From Lonsdalea quercina subsp. quercina (GTDB lineage: Bacteria > Pseudomonadota > Gammaproteobacteria > Enterobacterales > Enterobacteriaceae), in contig NZ_JIBO01000002.1 of the NCBI RefSeq assembly GCF_000688655.1, positions 25,855 through 32,346 on the forward strand: DNA of 6,492 nucleotides, given 5' to 3'. The translations under genes and the position numbers were made by a program. Of the stretch, positions 1-6,492 are shown piece by piece (positions within the stretch are counted from its first letter, which is position 1; each line of letters starts with the position of its first letter). The notes beneath the pieces are model-generated. The model saw only the letters and a list, made by a program, of their open reading frames with translations, was not told the DNA's origin and did no database searches.

Positions 1-1
1 C

Positions 2-886
2 CTGCGCGACGATGAGAACAAGCCGCTCATTTATGAGCCGGGTTTGCACGTCAAGATCCCGGTCCTTGAATCTGTGAAGACGCTGGATGCCCGTATTCAG
101 ACCATGGAAAACCAGGCCGATCGCTTTATCACCAAAGAGCAGAAAGACCTGATTGTCGACTCTTACATCAAATGGCGTATCAGCGATTTCAGCCGTTACT
201 ATCTGGCGACCGGCGGTGGCGACATCTCCCAAGCCGAGGTGCTGCTGAAACGCAAATTCAACGACCGTCTGCGTTCCGAGATCGGACGTCAGGATGTGAA
301 AGGCATCGTGACGGACTCTCGTGGTCAACTGATGATGGACGTTCGTGACGCGTTGAACACCGGCACCGGCGAGACCACTGAAGCCGATAACGCCATCGCC
401 TCCGCCGCCGCGCGTGTAGAGCAGGAAACCAGCGGCGAGTTGCCGAAGGTGAATCCGAACAGCATGGCCGCTTTGGGGATCCAGGTGATCGACGTGCGTA
501 TCAAACAGATCAACCTGCCGACGGAAGTGTCGGATGCGATCTACCAACGTATGCGCGCCGAACGTGAAGCCGTTGCTCGTCGTCACCGTTCACAGGGACA
601 GGAACAGGCTGAGAAGCTGAAAGCCACTGCGGATTATGAAGTGACGCGTACACTGGCGGAAGCGGAGCGCGAAGGCCGTATGACGCGCGGTGAAGGCGAT
701 GCCGAGTCTGCGAAACTGTTCGCCAATGCGTTCAGCCAGGATCCGGACTTCTATGCCTTTATCCGTAGCCTGCGTGCCTATGAAAACAGCTTCAACAGCG
801 GTAATCAGGACGTCCTGGTGTTAAGCCCGGACAGCGACTTCTTCCGTTACATGAAGTCACCTGAGAAGACGGTGCCGGCACGCTAA
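2..886 (+). CDS. hflC: HflC, FtsH protease modulator (5'-truncated by window edge)
   Basis: HflC is an SPFH/prohibitin-family inner-membrane protein that, with HflK, forms the large periplasm-facing complex around the ATP-dependent protease FtsH and modulates degradation of membrane proteins and of phage lambda CII. The reading frame is open from base 2 (LRDDENKPLIYEPGL...) and ends at TAA 884-886, giving 294 visible residues. They match E. coli HflC from about residue 38 onward, so only the N-terminal membrane anchor and the start of the SPFH domain lie outside the window. Visible hallmarks are DARIQTMENQADRF, DSYIKWRISDFSRYYLATGG, the helical MRAEREAVARRHRSQGQEQAE segment (split here as MRAEREAVARR and HRSQGQEQAE), and the C-terminal DSDFFRYMK. 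The TTG at 44 is internal and not the true start. Compared with E. coli, the linker near visible residues 115-125 is a few residues shorter. hflK should lie just upstream. Confidence is very high. Confidence 0.97.
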   Translation: MRDDENKPLIYEPGLHVKIPVLESVKTLDARIQTMENQADRFITKEQKDLIVDSYIKWRISDFSRYYLATGGGDISQAEVLLKRKFNDRLRSEIGRQDVKGIVTDSRGQLMMDVRDALNTGTGETTEADNAIASAAARVEQETSGELPKVNPNSMAALGIQVIDVRIKQINLPTEVSDAIYQRMRAEREAVARRHRSQGQEQAEKLKATADYEVTRTLAEAEREGRMTRGEGDAESAKLFANAFSQDPDFYAFIRSLRAYENSFNSGNQDVLVLSPDSDFFRYMKSPEKTVPAR

Positions 887-914
887 TTTTCGTTCCGCTG
901 GTTAGCTAATACGC

Positions 915-982
915 AGCCCGCGTTGTGTGTTGTCTGTGGTAGTTTTCCTGCCGCACGGTCAGCGCCCGACGCGGGCTTTTTT
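915..982 (+). terminator. Terminator-like hairpin(s) between hflC and yjeT
   Basis: A perfect 9-bp inverted repeat, AGCCCGCGT (915-923) and ACGCGGGCT (969-977), ends in a run of six T (977-982). The 3' arm can instead pair locally: GCCCG (964-968), loop ACG, CGGGC (972-976), directly before the same T run. The short form looks like a compact intrinsic terminator for the hfl operon; the long form has a 45-nt loop. Both end 16 bp before the yjeT start, so some transcription may be attenuated before yjeT rather than fully stopped. Function is inferred. Confidence 0.65.
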
Positions 983-988
983 GTGTCT

Positions 989-992
989 GGAG
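989..992 (+). promoter_or_regulatory. yjeT ribosome binding site
   Basis: GGAG is followed by exactly six T and then ATG at 999. This spacing favours ATG 999 over the in-frame GTG at 927, which lies within the terminator region, has no comparable site, and would add 24 residues absent from the family. Confidence 0.7.
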
Positions 993-998
993 TTTTTT

Positions 999-1199
999 AT
1001 GAGTGTATCTGTCTGGCTGGCCTTGGGGTTGGTGTTGATTTTTGAAGGGCTGGGGCCGCTGCTGTTTCCCCGTATTTGGCGACGCATGATCCTCGGTATC
1101 GCACAATTGCCGGATGCGGTTTTACGCCGCTTTGGGGGCGGCATAGTGGTCGCAGGCCTTGTGATCTACTACATGTTGCGTAGCCGCATGGAAGGCTAA
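999..1199 (+). CDS. yjeT: YjeT, small DUF2065 inner-membrane protein
   Basis: A 66-residue protein of the DUF2065 family; E. coli YjeT has 65 residues. Its function is not established. Two hydrophobic segments are visible, roughly residues 4-23 (WLALGLVLIFEGLGPLLF) and 45-60 (FGGGIVVAGLVIYYML). They are joined by a basic, amphipathic stretch with the family-typical LPDAVLRRFGGG near residues 37-48, which suggests a two-helix hairpin in the inner membrane. It sits between hflC and purA as in other enterobacteria, 112 bp after hflC and behind a terminator-like hairpin, and 100 bp before purA. Expression may come from readthrough of the hfl operon or from a local promoter I could not identify with confidence. 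Start chosen by the GGAG site six bases upstream. Confidence 0.93.
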   Translation: MSVSVWLALGLVLIFEGLGPLLFPRIWRRMILGIAQLPDAVLRRFGGGIVVAGLVIYYMLRSRMEG

Positions 1200-1217
1200 A
1201 ATTGACGACAGTTTTCT

Positions 1218-1233
1218 GCGCAAACGTGTGCTA
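1218..1233 (+). promoter_or_regulatory. PurR-like operator upstream of purA
   Basis: GCGCAAACGTGTGCTA matches the PurR consensus ACGCAAACGTTTTCGT at 11 of 16 positions, with a perfect CGCAAACG left half and the central CG step expected of LacI-family operators. purA is a known PurR-repressed gene in E. coli. Relative to the candidate promoter at 1241-1269 the site lies just upstream of the -35 element. Binding is inferred. Confidence 0.55.
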
Positions 1234-1240
1234 AAAAGTA

Positions 1241-2598
<1,358 letters not shown>

Positions 2599-2621
2599 TG
2601 TAACCGGGTGCTCAAACGACG

Positions 2622-2653
2622 AAAGGACGGGATATTCCCGTCCTTTTTCTTTT
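2622..2653 (+). terminator. Intrinsic terminator of purA
   Basis: GGACGGGA (2625-2632) and TCCCGTCC (2636-2643) form a perfect 8-bp stem with a 3-nt TAT loop. AAA before and TTT after can extend it. It is followed by the T-rich tract TTTTTCTTTT (2644-2653). It lies 24 bp after the purA stop codon. Confidence 0.9.
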
Positions 2654-2679
2654 ATGCCGACCGGCAGATAATGCGTTGG

Positions 2680-2705
2680 AAGAGAAAGGGGAGTGTTGTT
2701 CCCCT
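2680..2705 (-). terminator. Possible intrinsic terminator of mpl
   Basis: Read on the minus strand, AGGGGA (2705-2700), a 7-nt loop (2699-2693) and TCCCCT (2692-2687) form a 6-bp stem followed by TTCTCTT. This is weaker than the purA and fbp terminators but lies at the expected place, beyond the octamer array. If used, the array would be in the 3' untranslated part of the mpl transcript. Confidence 0.4.
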
Positions 2706-2712
2706 CGGCGGT

Positions 2713-2803
2713 CAGACCATCAGGCCATCAGGCCATCAGGCCATTAGACCACCAGACCACCAGACCACCAGACCACCAGACCACCAGACCACCAGACCAT
2801 CAG
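2713..2803. repeat. Tandem array of an 8-bp unit, about 11.4 copies
   Basis: Eleven consecutive octamers run from 2713 to 2800, followed by a partial unit CAG (2801-2803). In order they are: one CAGACCAT, three CAGGCCAT, one TAGACCAC, five identical CAGACCAC (2753-2792), and one CAGACCAT. Variation is confined to unit positions 1, 4 and 8 and is grouped into blocks, suggesting that two variants expanded separately. The array lies in the purA-mpl convergent gap and its last bases form part of the mpl stop codon. The unit is not a multiple of three, is not self-complementary and is not a CRISPR or REP/ERIC-type element that I recognise. Confidence 0.95.
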
Positions 2804-4173
2804 CTCTTTGCCTGTTCCTGTTTCTGAAACGTTTCCAGCAGTTTTTCATGAATATTGCCGAATCCGCCGTTGCTCATGACCAAGACATGGTCACCGGGCT
2901 GTGCGGTCTTGGCGACCATATCCACTAGCGTATCGATATCCGCACTCCAGTGCGTTGGCTGCACACAAGCTTCCGCCACTTCTGCGACCTGCCAGGAGAT
3001 ATGCTGCGGCTGGAACAGGAAGACTTCATCCGCGCGACCCAGCGACGGAGCCAACTCGGTTTTGCAATGTCCCAGCTTCATGGTGTTGGAGCGGGGTTCC
3101 AGTACGGCCAGGATCCTCGCCGTGCCGCCGACTTTGCTGCGTAGAGCCGCCAGCGTGGCCAGTATCGCCGTCGGGTGATGCGCGAAATCATCGTAAACGG
3201 TAATGCCGTTCGCGGTGCCGCGTTGTTCCAGGCGGCGACGCGCATTGATGAAGTGGCCCAGCGCGCGGCAGGCTTCCGCCGGCGGAACGCCGACATGGCG
3301 GGCGGCGGCGATCGCCATCAGGCCATTATGCATGTTGTGTTCGCCAACCAGGCTCCACTCGACTTCACCGACCAATTCATCGTTCAGATAAACCTGAAAA
3401 ATGCTGGAGTCCGGCACGCTCTTCTTCGCCTTCCAGATGCCGTCGTCCCCGACCAGTTCCTGTTCGCTCCAGCATCCCATCGCCATGACTTGTTTAAGCG
3501 GCTGATCGTTGCAGGGAACAAGGATTCGACCCGTTCCCGGCACCAACCGCACGAGATGGTGGAACTGTTTCTGAATCGCCTTTAGATCGTCAAAGATGTC
3601 GGCATGATCGAATTCGAGGTTATTCAGAATCAGGGTTCGTGGACAGTAATGAACGAACTTGGAACGTTTGTCGAAGAAGGCGCAATCATATTCGTCGGCT
3701 TCCACGACGAAGAACGGGCTATCGCCCAATCGCGCAGAGACGTCGAAGTTACCGGGCACGCCGCCAATGACGAAGCCGGGATTGTAGCCGCAGGCTTCCA
3801 GTATCCAGGTCACCATCCCGGCGGTCGTGGTTTTGCCGTGGGTTCCCGCGACGGCAATCACCCAGCGCTCGCGCAACACGTAGTCGTGGAGCCATTGCGG
3901 CCCGGAGACATAAGGTATGTTCCGCTCAAGCACGGCTTCGACGCAGGGATTGCCGCGGGACATTGCGTTACCAATAATAACCAGGTCGGGTTGAGGCTCC
4001 AGCTGCGAAGGATCGTATCCCTCAATCAGGGTGATCCCCTGTTCTTCCAGTAGTGTACTCATGGGGGGATAGACGTTGGCATCTGAGCCAGTCACCTGAT
4101 GTCCCAGCGAGCGGGCCAGCAGCGCTAGCCCTCCCATGAAGGTGCCGCAGATACCTAATATATGAATGCGCAT
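2800..4173 (-). CDS. mpl: UDP-N-acetylmuramate:L-alanyl-gamma-D-glutamyl-meso-diaminopimelate ligase (murein peptide ligase)
   Basis: Mpl attaches the recycled murein tripeptide L-Ala-gamma-D-Glu-meso-DAP to UDP-MurNAc using ATP, returning cell-wall peptide to peptidoglycan synthesis in the cytoplasm. The 457-residue protein has the E. coli length and the three-domain Mur ligase layout. The N-terminal Rossmann domain carries GICGTFMGG (7-15). The central ATPase domain has P-loop GTHGKTTT (110-117), EADEYD (158-163), NNLEFDHADIF (184-194) and GEHNMHNGLMA (277-287). The C-terminal domain has RRRLE (312-316), YDDFAHHPTAI (327-337) and EPRSNTMK (359-366), with MSNGGFG at 433-439. GGGA lies upstream of the ATG. 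The gene is divergent from fbp, as in E. coli. The final TGA (2802-2800) is formed at the edge of the octamer array. Confidence 0.98.
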   Translation of the reverse strand: MRIHILGICGTFMGGLALLARSLGHQVTGSDANVYPPMSTLLEEQGITLIEGYDPSQLEPQPDLVIIGNAMSRGNPCVEAVLERNIPYVSGPQWLHDYVLRERWVIAVAGTHGKTTTAGMVTWILEACGYNPGFVIGGVPGNFDVSARLGDSPFFVVEADEYDCAFFDKRSKFVHYCPRTLILNNLEFDHADIFDDLKAIQKQFHHLVRLVPGTGRILVPCNDQPLKQVMAMGCWSEQELVGDDGIWKAKKSVPDSSIFQVYLNDELVGEVEWSLVGEHNMHNGLMAIAAARHVGVPPAEACRALGHFINARRRLEQRGTANGITVYDDFAHHPTAILATLAALRSKVGGTARILAVLEPRSNTMKLGHCKTELAPSLGRADEVFLFQPQHISWQVAEVAEACVQPTHWSADIDTLVDMVAKTAQPGDHVLVMSNGGFGNIHEKLLETFQKQEQAKS

Positions 4174-4202
4174 ACGTTTCCCAACTATCTACAAAAGTCT
4201 GA

Positions 4203-4231
4203 CTTATTCTAACGCTACGGATAGTTCTCAA
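4203..4231 (-). promoter_or_regulatory. Weak candidate promoter for mpl
   Basis: On the minus strand TTGAGA (4231-4226) lies upstream of overlapping -10 candidates: AATAAG (4208-4203) at 17-bp spacing, or the better-matching TAGAAT (4211-4206) at only 14 bp. Either would start transcription roughly 20-30 nt before the mpl ATG. No arrangement has both good boxes and good spacing, so this is tentative. Confidence 0.3.
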
Positions 4232-4274
4232 GAAATGGATTTGACTATGTGCTCGCTTTCTCTTTGGGCTACAC

Positions 4275-4303
4275 TGCAAACGCAAACGTTGGCGGTACAT
4301 AAT
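4275..4303 (+). promoter_or_regulatory. Candidate fbp promoter
   Basis: CATAAT (4298-4303) matches the -10 consensus at 5 of 6 positions. The matching -35 position (4275-4280, TGCAAA, 17 bp away) is poor, so an activator or another start may be involved. If used, transcription begins near 4310, about 30 nt before the fbp ATG, and the PurR-like site lies between the two boxes. Confidence 0.4.
4280..4295 (+). promoter_or_regulatory. PurR-like operator upstream of fbp
   Basis: ACGCAAACGTTGGCGG matches the PurR consensus ACGCAAACGTTTTCGT at 13 of 16 positions, better than the site before purA, with the first eleven bases perfect. It overlaps a short direct repeat, GCAAAC twice (4276-4287). Cra, another LacI-family regulator linked to gluconeogenesis, prefers TGAAACG half-sites, which fit less well here. 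Binding by either is inferred. Confidence 0.5.
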
Positions 4304-4340
4304 TAGACCGCTTTTCATCTGCTGACTATGGAATAGTGTT

Positions 4341-5345
4341 ATGAAAACGTTAGGCGAATTCATCGTCGAAAAACAGCACGATTTCTCACATGCCACGGGT
4401 GAACTCACCGCGTTGCTGTCTGCAATCAAGCTGGGCGCGAAAATCATTCACCGCGACATTAATAAAGCGGGTCTGGTGGATATTTTAGGCACCAGTGGTG
4501 TTTCCAATGTGCAGGGCGAAGTACAGATGAAGTTGGATCTGTACGCTAATGAAAAGTTGAAGGCGGCGCTCAAAGCGCGTGGTGAAGTCGCCGGCATCGC
4601 TTCCGAAGAAGAAGACGAAATCGTCATCTTTGAAGGTGAGCGGTCCGAAAATGCAAAGTATGTCGTGTTGATGGACCCGCTGGACGGCTCTTCCAACATC
4701 GACGTAAACGTTTCAGTCGGCACCATTTTTTCTATCTACCGACGCATTACTCCGCTGGGTTCTCCGGTGACCGAGGCTGATTTCCTTCAGCCTGGCAGCA
4801 AGCAGGTCGCCGCCGGCTACATTGTCTACGGCTCCTCGACCATGCTGGTCTACTCCACCGGTCACGGGGTTCATGCCTTTACCTATGATCCCTCATTGGG
4901 CGTTTTTTGCCTGTCGCATGAGCGAGTTCGCTTCCCCGAGATGGGAAACACCTACTCCATCAACGAAGGCAACTACATTAAGTTCCCGCAGGGCGTAAAA
5001 AAGTACATCAAATACTGTCAGGAGCAGGATGAGGCCACGATGCGGCCTTATACGTCACGTTATATCGGATCGCTGGTGGCGGACTTCCACCGTAACTTGC
5101 TGAAAGGGGGGATTTATCTCTACCCGAGTACGGCCAGTTATCCGCAGGGCAAGCTGCGTCTGCTGTACGAATGCAACCCGATGGCGCTGCTAGCGGAGCA
5201 GGCGGGCGGCAAAGCCAGCGATGGACATCGCCGTATTCTGGATATCCAGCCGCAGAAACTGCATGAACGCGCTCCGTTCTTTGTGGGGACTGAGTCGATG
5301 GTGAACGACGTCGAGCGCTTCCTGCGCGAATATCCCGACGATTAA
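4341..5345 (+). CDS. fbp: Class I fructose-1,6-bisphosphatase
   Basis: Fbp hydrolyses fructose 1,6-bisphosphate to fructose 6-phosphate, the committed step of gluconeogenesis, in the cytoplasm; class I enzymes need Mg2+ and are inhibited by AMP. The protein has 334 residues against 332 in E. coli. Visible hallmarks are the N-terminal AMP-site region [13 protein letters not shown] (18-30), metal-binding SEEE (89-92) and [10 protein letters not shown] (112-121), the active-site region [15 protein letters not shown] (237-251), and the family signature around [17 protein letters not shown] (274-290). Two extra residues relative to E. coli fall near 99-105 ([10 protein letters not shown]). ATG 4341 follows GGAA with a 7-base gap. 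It is divergent from mpl, with the shared upstream region holding a PurR-like operator, and converges on yqgF behind a strong terminator. Confidence 0.99.
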   Translation: MKTLGEFIVEKQHDFSHATGELTALLSAIKLGAKIIHRDINKAGLVDILGTSGVSNVQGEVQMKLDLYANEKLKAALKARGEVAGIASEEEDEIVIFEGERSENAKYVVLMDPLDGSSNIDVNVSVGTIFSIYRRITPLGSPVTEADFLQPGSKQVAAGYIVYGSSTMLVYSTGHGVHAFTYDPSLGVFCLSHERVRFPEMGNTYSINEGNYIKFPQGVKKYIKYCQEQDEATMRPYTSRYIGSLVADFHRNLLKGGIYLYPSTASYPQGKLRLLYECNPMALLAEQAGGKASDGHRRILDIQPQKLHERAPFFVGTESMVNDVERFLREYPDD

Positions 5346-5366
5346 CGAGGGACGTCTTCAGACAAG

Positions 5367-5403
5367 TGTGGCGCGTTCGAAAGAGCGCGCCACATTTCTT
5401 TTA
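5367..5403 (+). terminator. Intrinsic terminator of fbp
   Basis: A 12-bp stem with one G-U pair joins 5367-5378 (TGTGGCGCGTTC) and 5383-5394 (GAGCGCGCCACA), closed by a GAAA tetraloop (5379-5382) and followed by TTTCTTTT (5395-5402). It lies 21 bp after the fbp stop. On the minus strand the sequence after the stem is only CTTGTCTG, so it would be a poorer terminator for yqgF. I see no other convincing minus-strand terminator in 5404-5460. Confidence 0.92.
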
Positions 5404-5460
5404 TTGCGATGAGCCTCGGCCGGGCGTTATTTCGGCGTCGTTATAAGCTGCAAGATGACG

Positions 5461-5877
5461 CTAGTGCTGTTCGAACCAGCTTTCAAGAATGACGACCGCA
5501 GAGGCGGAGTCGACGCTGCCTTTATCCAGAGCCCGGAAACCGCCCTGAGCGAACAGTCCGGATCGTGCTTCCACCGTGCTTAAACGTTCATCATGCAGTT
5601 CCACCACCACGCCGAAGCGGCCATGAAGGCGCTGAGCGAATTTTCTCGCACGCGCCGTCAGTGGCTGTTCCGTGCCGTCCATGTTCAGCGGCAGGCCGAC
5701 GATCACCAGCTCGGGCTGCCATTCCCATATCAGCTTCTCGACCTTTTGCCAGTCTGGCGTGCCGTCCTGTGCTTTGAATGCTTGCAGCGGGCGGGCGGTG
5801 CGCGTCAGATCCTGACCGATGGCGACGCCGATGCTGCGGGTGCCGAAGTCGAATGCCATGATGGTGCGGTGGCTCAT
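5461..5877 (-). CDS. yqgF: YqgF/RuvX, putative RNase H-fold nuclease (pre-16S rRNA processing)
   Basis: YqgF is an RNase H-fold protein related to RuvC, also named RuvX. In E. coli it has been linked to 16S rRNA 5'-end maturation, and related proteins to Holliday-junction resolution, so the natural substrate may vary. The 138-residue protein has the E. coli length. Visible motifs are [10 protein letters not shown] (10-19, with Asp10 a likely metal ligand), [10 protein letters not shown] (61-70), DERLST (96-101) and [12 protein letters not shown] (122-133, with Asp123 a likely metal ligand), so the acidic catalytic set appears intact. Its ATG overlaps the yqgE stop by one base (TGATG), consistent with translational coupling. 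It ends in TAG and converges on fbp. Adjacency to fbp differs from the E. coli layout that I recall. Confidence 0.97.
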   Translation of the reverse strand: MSHRTIMAFDFGTRSIGVAIGQDLTRTARPLQAFKAQDGTPDWQKVEKLIWEWQPELVIVGLPLNMDGTEQPLTARARKFAQRLHGRFGVVVELHDERLSTVEARSGLFAQGGFRALDKGSVDSASAVVILESWFEQH

Positions 5878-6440
5878 CAGGCGTGTCCCGCATCACTGGC
5901 GATCATATGGATATCCACGCCGAGCTTCTTCGCGGCGACGCGCCAGCGGTCCGCTATCGGCGTGTGGAATAGGATGTCCTGATCGGCGTTGACGGTCAGC
6001 CAGGCATTGTCCAACAGCTCGCTCTCAAGCTGTCCGCCTTCCCAGGCCGTATAACCCAGGGCAACCAGCGTGTTATTGGGCTGGTCGACCGTCCCCATCG
6101 TCTCCAGTACGTCCTTGGATGTGGTAATCATCGTATCGGGCGATACGGAGATACTGGAGGCGAAGCCCGCCTGCGGGGTGTGAAGAATAAAGCCGCGGTC
6201 ATCCGCCAGCGGACCGCCGGAAAAAACCGGTTTATCCAGCCGAATATCGGATTTTGACTCCGGCGGAGTGATTTTCAGTTTTTTCAAAATATCGTCGACG
6301 GTGAACTGCTCCATCGGTTTATTGATGATTAACCCCATCGCACCGTCTTCACCGTGTTCACAGACGTATACCACGGACCGTTTAAATACCGGATCCTGCA
6401 TCGCAGGCATCGCGATAAGAAAGTGATGCTGTAAATTCAT
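5877..6440 (-). CDS. yqgE: YqgE/AlgH family protein (UPF0301)
   Basis: A 187-residue member of the UPF0301 family, the same length as E. coli YqgE. Its biochemical role is unknown; the Pseudomonas homologue AlgH was named for an effect on alginate regulation. Family features are the N-terminal [40 protein letters not shown] (split here by its HGEDGAMG turn), [15 protein letters not shown], a central DVLETMG and [14 protein letters not shown], and the C-terminal [10 protein letters not shown] and TPIADRW. No signal peptide or membrane segment is evident, so it should be cytoplasmic. The start lies 9 bp after a probable gshB stop codon; the upstream sequence AAGAACTG is a weak ribosome binding site, so coupling to gshB translation is likely. 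It is the middle gene of the expected gshB-yqgE-yqgF operon. Confidence 0.96.
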   Translation of the reverse strand: MNLQHHFLIAMPAMQDPVFKRSVVYVCEHGEDGAMGLIINKPMEQFTVDDILKKLKITPPESKSDIRLDKPVFSGGPLADDRGFILHTPQAGFASSISVSPDTMITTSKDVLETMGTVDQPNNTLVALGYTAWEGGQLESELLDNAWLTVNADQDILFHTPIADRWRVAAKKLGVDIHMIASDAGHA

Positions 6441-6449
6441 GGTCAGTTC

Positions 6450-6492
6450 TTATCGTTTTCTGTCGTTGTTAAGGTTCGTCGCCAGCCGACGA
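6450..6492 (-). CDS. gshB: Probable 3' end of gshB (glutathione synthetase), partial
   Basis: One minus-strand frame runs from the window edge to TAA (6452-6450) and encodes RRLATNLNNDRKR. Its first residues fit the C-terminal end of enterobacterial GshB, which in E. coli finishes in IEARLQQQ. gshB precedes yqgE in E. coli, and the 9-bp gap to yqgE fits an operon. Only 13 codons are visible and the tail would be longer than in E. coli, so the call rests mainly on gene order. Confidence 0.5.
   Translation of the reverse strand, partial: RRLATNLNNDRKR

Noticed and set aside
44..886. HflC starting at TTG 44
   Set aside because: The frame is open and HflC-like from base 2, so this is an internal codon of a gene cut by the window edge.
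927..998. Longer yjeT beginning at GTG 927
   Set aside because: The extension lies within the terminator-like hairpin region, encodes nothing family-like and has no ribosome binding site; ATG 999 has a well-placed GGAG and gives the family length.
1202..1236. Alternative purA promoter using TTGACG at 1202-1207
   Set aside because: The -35 match is good (5 of 6), but there is no credible -10 at 16-18 bp; CTAAAA lies about 23 bp away. The pair at 1241-1269 fits better.
2713..2803. CRISPR array interpretation of the octamer repeats
   Set aside because: The units are 8 bp and directly contiguous with no spacers, and no cas gene is nearby.
2608..2928. Plus-strand open frame that would encode an octapeptide repeat (RPPDHQTT) from the tandem array
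   Set aside because: It starts inside the purA 3' region, contains the purA terminator, has no ribosome binding site, and then runs antisense through the mpl 3' end. The octapeptide periodicity is the automatic result of translating an 8-bp repeat.
3175..4053. Long plus-strand open frames (3175-3585 and 3604-4053) opposite mpl
   Set aside because: Both are antisense to conserved Mur ligase motifs, lack start signals and resemble no known family.

Overview
The window looks like chromosomal DNA of an enterobacterium (Gammaproteobacteria, order Enterobacterales). From memory of the Escherichia coli proteins, every recognisable product is close to its E. coli counterpart at nearly the same length. 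My best guess is a plant- or insect-associated lineage such as Pectobacteriaceae, but the genus cannot be fixed from the sequence alone. I see no mobile element, phage gene, tRNA, rRNA or CRISPR array.

Layout, left to right. Positions 1-886 hold the 3' part of hflC (membrane protease modulator). A terminator-like hairpin follows, then the small membrane-protein gene yjeT (999-1199), then purA (1300-2598, adenylosuccinate synthetase) with a PurR-like operator, a candidate promoter and a strong intrinsic terminator. hflC-yjeT-purA is the usual enterobacterial order. Beyond purA lies about 200 bp of non-coding DNA with an unusual tandem array of an 8-bp unit (2713-2803) that runs into the stop codon of the convergent gene mpl (2800-4173, minus; murein tripeptide ligase). 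mpl and fbp (4341-5345, plus; fructose-1,6-bisphosphatase) are divergent across a 167-bp regulatory region that contains a second PurR-like operator. fbp ends at a strong terminator and converges on yqgF and yqgE (minus), which overlap by one base; the extreme right edge probably holds the 3' end of gshB.

Function. The genes are core housekeeping: membrane-protein quality control, AMP synthesis, cell-wall peptide recycling, gluconeogenesis, rRNA processing or Holliday-junction-type nuclease function, and glutathione synthesis. No undescribed multi-gene system is evident. The points worth a second look are the octamer array and its relation to the mpl stop codon, the PurR-like site in front of fbp (whose enzyme class is inhibited by AMP, the product of the purA branch), and two gene junctions (purA/mpl and fbp/yqgF) that differ from the E. 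coli order, which I recall from memory and have not checked.

No stretch longer than 300 bases lacks a gene. The intergenic gaps are 887-998, 1200-1299, 2599-2799, 4174-4340 and 5346-5460, and each is described below.
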